From Protaetiibacter sp. (GTDB taxonomy: Bacteria; Actinomycetota; Actinomycetes; Actinomycetales; Microbacteriaceae): 64,000 bases of DNA. Shown one piece after another: positions 60,848 through 64,000 of this stretch. The stretch lies in the NCBI GenBank assembly GCA_030150265.1, contig JASLGG010000009.1, forward strand, positions 1-64,000, read 5' to 3'. Position 1 is the first letter of the stretch. The number at the start of each line of letters is the position of its first letter. The position numbers and the translations under genes are program-made. A model generated the notes under the pieces. It searched no databases and was not told where the DNA came from. It saw only the letters and a program-made list of their open reading frames with translations.

Positions 60848-62333
60848 CTTCGGAGGCCGCGCCGCACGTGGAGTGGCGGTCACGGTCGCGGGTCAGGGAG
60901 CTTCGGTCGCGTTCCAGTTCGCAAGTGTCCTCGTTCTCGGCCGTATTCTCAGCCCCTCGGACTACGGTCTCATGGCACTCGTGCTCGCGGTCATAGGATA
61001 TGCAGACCTGATCCGCGATTTCGGGCTCGCGAATGCCGCCATACAGAGCCGAGAGCTCACCTCTGGTCAGCGCAACAATCTCTTCTGGACCAATACCGCA
61101 ATCGGGGCGATCCTCGCATTGGGCATCTGCGCCGCAGCGTGGCCTCTCTCGCTCGCGTTCGGGGATGCCCGATTGCTGCCCTTGTTCTGGGTCACGTCGC
61201 TCGCGCTCATCCTGTCGGGCCTGTCGACGCAGCATCGCGCTCATCTGATGCGAGACTTGCGTTTCGCTTCGACGGTCGTCGTCGATGTGGCGGCCCTCGG
61301 TGCGGCGTTGCTCGCGGCGTTGCTCGCGGCTCTCGCGGGGTGGGGTGTATGGGCGCTCGTGATACAACAACTCGTTCGCGCTGCGGTCGTTCTTGTCGGC
61401 AGCATGGCGGCCGCACCCTGGCGACCCGGCCCGGTCGATCGGACCGCCTCGATTCGCGGGCTTCTCAGATATGGGGCCAATCTCCTCGGGTCTCAGAGCC
61501 TCAACTATGTGAGCCGCAATCTCGACACTGTATTGATCGGCGCGGTCTCGGGCGCGCGTGTTCTGGGCTTCTACGATCGCGCTTTTCAACTGCTGATGGC
61601 ACCGCTCACACAGATCAACGGCCCTGCGACCCGCGTCGCACTCCCGGTTCTCGCCCGCCTTCAAAGCGATCCACGCGCATTTGCCCGGTACGTGATCGTC
61701 GCACAGACGGTGTTGCTCCAGGGGACCGTCTCCCTCTGCGCCTGGGTGGCCGCCGCCGCGGGCCCCGTCGTCGCGATCCTGCTCGGTGCCCAGTGGGCTC
61801 CTACGGCCCCGCTCCTGGCTGTGTTGGCTATCGGTGGCGTATTCCAGGCGGCGGGATATGCACGCTACTGGGTATTCCTCGCGGTCGGGGCAACCGGCTC
61901 TCAGTTGAGGTTTGGGCTTATCGTGCAGCCGATCTTCGTGGTGTTGCTCGTATTCGGCTGCTTCTTCGGCTCTATGGGCGTCGCTGTCGGCTTCACCGTG
62001 GGACAGGCTGTCATCTGGGGTGTGGGTCTCCTGTGGCTCAGACGCACTACCGAGACGGACGTGCGAGCGATGTTGAACAACGCGCTTCGCGCGATCGCGG
62101 TCTACGCGGCGGCGGCTTTTGTCGAGGGCTGCATCGTGTGGGGGCTCGACGGTGTACCTGATCTGCTTCGCGTGCTCGCGGCGACTGGCGGTTTCGCGGT
62201 AGTGGTCGTCTTGGCGGCGTGCATCTGGCCGAACTATCGGCGGGATCTGGGTCTTCTCGTCGAAGTTCTCCGTCGGTTGCGTAACGGCGGCGTCTCTCCG
62301 CGCTCAGCGGGGAACGTAGACGGCTCGTATTGA
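60840..62333 (+). CDS. Wzx-type oligosaccharide flippase (MOP superfamily)
   Basis: 497 residues with about 12-14 hydrophobic helices. FGGRAARGVAVTVAGQGASV, LGRILSPSDYGLMALVLAV, GLANAAIQSRELT, YGANLLGSQSLNYVSRNLDTVLIGA in pieces and LGFYDRAFQLLMAPL are typical of the polysaccharide transport/lipopolysaccharide flippase subfamily (RfbX/WzxC). It moves undecaprenyl-diphosphate repeat units across the membrane. ATG 60840 overlaps the previous gene by 8 bp. Confidence 0.93.
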   Translation: MADFGGRAARGVAVTVAGQGASVAFQFASVLVLGRILSPSDYGLMALVLAVIGYADLIRDFGLANAAIQSRELTSGQRNNLFWTNTAIGAILALGICAAAWPLSLAFGDARLLPLFWVTSLALILSGLSTQHRAHLMRDLRFASTVVVDVAALGAALLAALLAALAGWGVWALVIQQLVRAAVVLVGSMAAAPWRPGPVDRTASIRGLLRYGANLLGSQSLNYVSRNLDTVLIGAVSGARVLGFYDRAFQLLMAPLTQINGPATRVALPVLARLQSDPRAFARYVIVAQTVLLQGTVSLCAWVAAAAGPVVAILLGAQWAPTAPLLAVLAIGGVFQAAGYARYWVFLAVGATGSQLRFGLIVQPIFVVLLVFGCFFGSMGVAVGFTVGQAVIWGVGLLWLRRTTETDVRAMLNNALRAIAVYAAAAFVEGCIVWGLDGVPDLLRVLAATGGFAVVVVLAACIWPNYRRDLGLLVEVLRRLRNGGVSPRSAGNVDGSY

Positions 62334-62386
62334 TCGGAGAAGGCGTGTGCCGTGCCCAGCCGTCGAGCCGGCGTGCGGAGTATAAT

Positions 62387-63571
62387 TCACCTTTCGGCGT
62401 TCCGCTCCGCCAGCAGGCGGTCACAACGCTGTATCAGTTGCGCAGCACGGACGTGCCACCCATGCTCGCGTCCGATCTGAGCGCGGATCTGTGCGCGCTC
62501 GGCTGGGCTGCGCGGAGGAAACGAGAGGGCTTTTCGAACGGCATCGCCCAGCGCGCGGCTGTCGTCGAAGAAGGCGAAACGGATCCCCGAATCCGCGAGT
62601 GCTCGTGCGTCTGCGGACTCTGTTGCGACGACGTCCAAGCCGAGGGCCGCATATTCGTAGAGTTTCAAAGGCGAGTGGTACATCGTGTCACTGCTGGAAC
62701 GCTCATGTCCAGCGAAGCCCGTCTGCCAGCGGAGCATGTGCGCATGGGCTCGGCCGGGCGGCAATGACCCGCTTAACGTCACTCGCGATTCGAGCCCTCG
62801 TCGCCGGACGTCGCACTCGAGCTCCTTGCGCACCTGTCCGTCGCCCACGATCTCGGCGCGGACCGGGTGCGCCTGCTCCTCGATCGCGTCGATGAGACGA
62901 TCGAGACGCTGCCATCGTGAGAAGGACCCAACGAACCCGATGTCGAACTCTGGTGCTTCGTCGGGCAGGGGTAGCTCGGTCAGCGCCAGGTCGACCCCAT
63001 TGGGCAGCACCAGAATGCGCTCGCGCGGGATACGGGCGAAACTCACGAGCTCGTCCGCGAGTGCATCGCTGACCGCAACGACGAGATCCGCTGTACGCAA
63101 GACATGTCTTTCAACAGCTCGGGCGAGCCCGGTCAGCAGCAGCGCATCTCGATCGTGTGCCGTCTCGCGGTGCATCACTCCGTTGGCCTCGACGACTCGA
63201 ATCGCGCGCCGTTTGTGCGTGTGGAAGGAGGTGAGGGACTGCATGACGGCGATGCGTTCATAGATCACCTCGGGAACGGGCGCGTGAAGCGTCCTCGCGA
63301 AGAGATGGAGGCCACACCACGCCGCGGCCCCGATCCTCAGGAGATCGGACACGAGCAGCCGGAGCGGCCCTCTCTGCGGGGGAGCTGCATTGGGACCGCG
63401 TGCGACGCGGCTGAGCAGAGGGACCTCGCTCGCCAAGAACAGGCGCACCGTGAGTCCCTGGGTGCGGAGGCCGTCGATGAATCCGGTGATATGGGTGCGA
63501 GGTCCGGGGCTGCCGTGCTCGGGGTCGAGCGAGATCCTCAGACCGCCGACGAGATAGTCGAGGTGGGTCAT
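62387..63571 (-). CDS. Glycosyltransferase family 4 (WecB/TuaC-like)
   Basis: 394 residues. PGPRTHITGFIDGLRTQG, VIYERIAVMQSL, RAIRVVEANGVMHRE, VVAVSDALADELV, ILVLPNGVDLAL, IGFVGSFSRWQRLDRLIDAI in pieces and YHSPLKLYEYAALGLDVVAT form a GT-B enzyme with the SPLKLYEYMA-type donor motif. ATG 63571 overlaps the stop of the next minus-strand gene (ATGA). Converges with the flippase gene, 53 bp apart. Specificity unknown. Confidence 0.88.
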   Translation of the reverse strand: MTHLDYLVGGLRISLDPEHGSPGPRTHITGFIDGLRTQGLTVRLFLASEVPLLSRVARGPNAAPPQRGPLRLLVSDLLRIGAAAWCGLHLFARTLHAPVPEVIYERIAVMQSLTSFHTHKRRAIRVVEANGVMHRETAHDRDALLLTGLARAVERHVLRTADLVVAVSDALADELVSFARIPRERILVLPNGVDLALTELPLPDEAPEFDIGFVGSFSRWQRLDRLIDAIEEQAHPVRAEIVGDGQVRKELECDVRRRGLESRVTLSGSLPPGRAHAHMLRWQTGFAGHERSSSDTMYHSPLKLYEYAALGLDVVATESADARALADSGIRFAFFDDSRALGDAVRKALSFPPRSPAERAQIRAQIGREHGWHVRAAQLIQRCDRLLAERNAER

Positions 63572-64000
63572 GAGCGCTCCGAGGAACGAGGCATGACGTG
63601 TCGCAGGGTAGCGCTCCGAAGCATGCGCGCGTCGAGCTCTGCAGGTTCTGCGACGAGGGCGAGCTGCCGGTCGACGAGAAGCCGTGCGATCTGTCGTTGG
63701 TGGTCGTCGACGTGCTCCCAGCGTGCACGGCTGCGGGGCACCACGACGGGGAACTGCCCCGCGTCGAAAAGCCCCAGCAGCGTTCCCACCCCGGCGTGCG
63801 TGATCACGACATCAGCGTTCGCGATGGCGGCGGCAAAGGCGTCCGACGGCAGTTCGCGGTGCGTCGTCCCGGGGAGGCCTTGTCGGTAACCGTCGCCGAG
63901 CTGCCACACAGTGCGTTCGTCGGAGAGTCCCGTGGCGAGCACCGCGTCGATGAGCGCATCGAAGCGATATCCGCGGATGGTGCCCAGCGTCACGAAGATG
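63568..64000 (-). CDS. Family 28 glycosyltransferase C-terminal domain (PssE/EpsF-like), 5' end cut by window
   Basis: 144 codons are present. IFVTLGTIRGYRFDALIDAV, VVITHAGVGTLLGLFDAGQFPVVVPR in pieces and VDDHQRQIARLL match the nucleotide-binding half of family 28/Alg13-type transferases such as PssE. A GTG occurs at 63993, but starting there would delete the first beta strand (IFV), so the frame most likely continues beyond the window. It may be the Alg13-like half of a two-subunit enzyme, or the end of a longer fused protein. Confidence 0.82.
   Translation of the reverse strand, partial: IFVTLGTIRGYRFDALIDAVLATGLSDERTVWQLGDGYRQGLPGTTHRELPSDAFAAAIANADVVITHAGVGTLLGLFDAGQFPVVVPRSRARWEHVDDHQRQIARLLVDRQLALVAEPAELDARMLRSATLRHVMPRSSERS

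Noticed and set aside
63568..63993. Complete small gene starting at GTG 63993
   Set aside because: That start would remove the first beta strand (IFV) of the family 28 transferase fold, and the frame is open to the window edge.

Overview
High-GC actinobacterial chromosome, most likely Microbacteriaceae. This is inferred from the strong G/C third-position bias, the frequent ggatgc/gcatcc words, many GTG starts, and the actinobacterial acyl-CoA carboxylase set (biotinylated alpha, beta and epsilon subunits). It is also inferred from the common leaderless promoter pattern: a TANNNT box 6-7 nt before the start codon with no ribosome binding site.

Bases 1-7,450 concern nucleosides. A nucleoside hydrolase (cut by the window start) diverges from an operon-like run of an adenosylhomocysteinase-like protein with an altered active site, an IclR regulator, adenosine deaminase and two soluble PTS subunits (IIA, IIB). 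No IIC membrane subunit is visible. An AT-rich palindrome lies between the divergent promoters. A purine nucleoside phosphorylase/phosphosugar mutase pair follows, converging on the first group. This is the strongest candidate for an undescribed pathway.

Bases 7,530-25,220 are mostly housekeeping: LpdA-type quinone dehydrogenase, acyl-CoA carboxylase alpha, Maf, a TrmA/RlmD-like RNA methyltransferase, acyl-CoA carboxylase beta and epsilon, polyprenyl-phosphate mannose synthase, BirA, a PH-domain membrane protein, GtrA, PurK, PurE and an LCP glycopolymer ligase. Two accessory items sit among them. One is an orphan AbiEi-like/nuclease gene bracketed by REP-like inverted repeats. The other is a response regulator, histidine kinase and degenerate-kinase trio.

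From about 24,770 (inside the LCP gene) to the end, base usage is less extreme and the genes form one very large surface-polysaccharide locus. It encodes dTDP-L-rhamnose (rmlA-D), GDP-6-deoxy-hexose (two tandem GMD-family enzymes) and UDP-glucuronate/UDP-xylose (ugd, uxs) synthesis. It also carries about a dozen glycosyltransferases, a priming sugar transferase, a pyruvyl transferase, a Wzm/Wzt ABC exporter, a Wzx flippase and four Wzy/O-antigen-ligase-like proteins. Two membrane GT-C-like proteins and two secreted DUF4214 proteins complete it. It thus has parts of both ABC-dependent and Wzx/Wzy-dependent export, and the LCP protein is the obvious candidate for attaching product to the wall. 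The last gene runs off the window.

No rRNA, tRNA, CRISPR array, insertion sequence or prophage was recognised.
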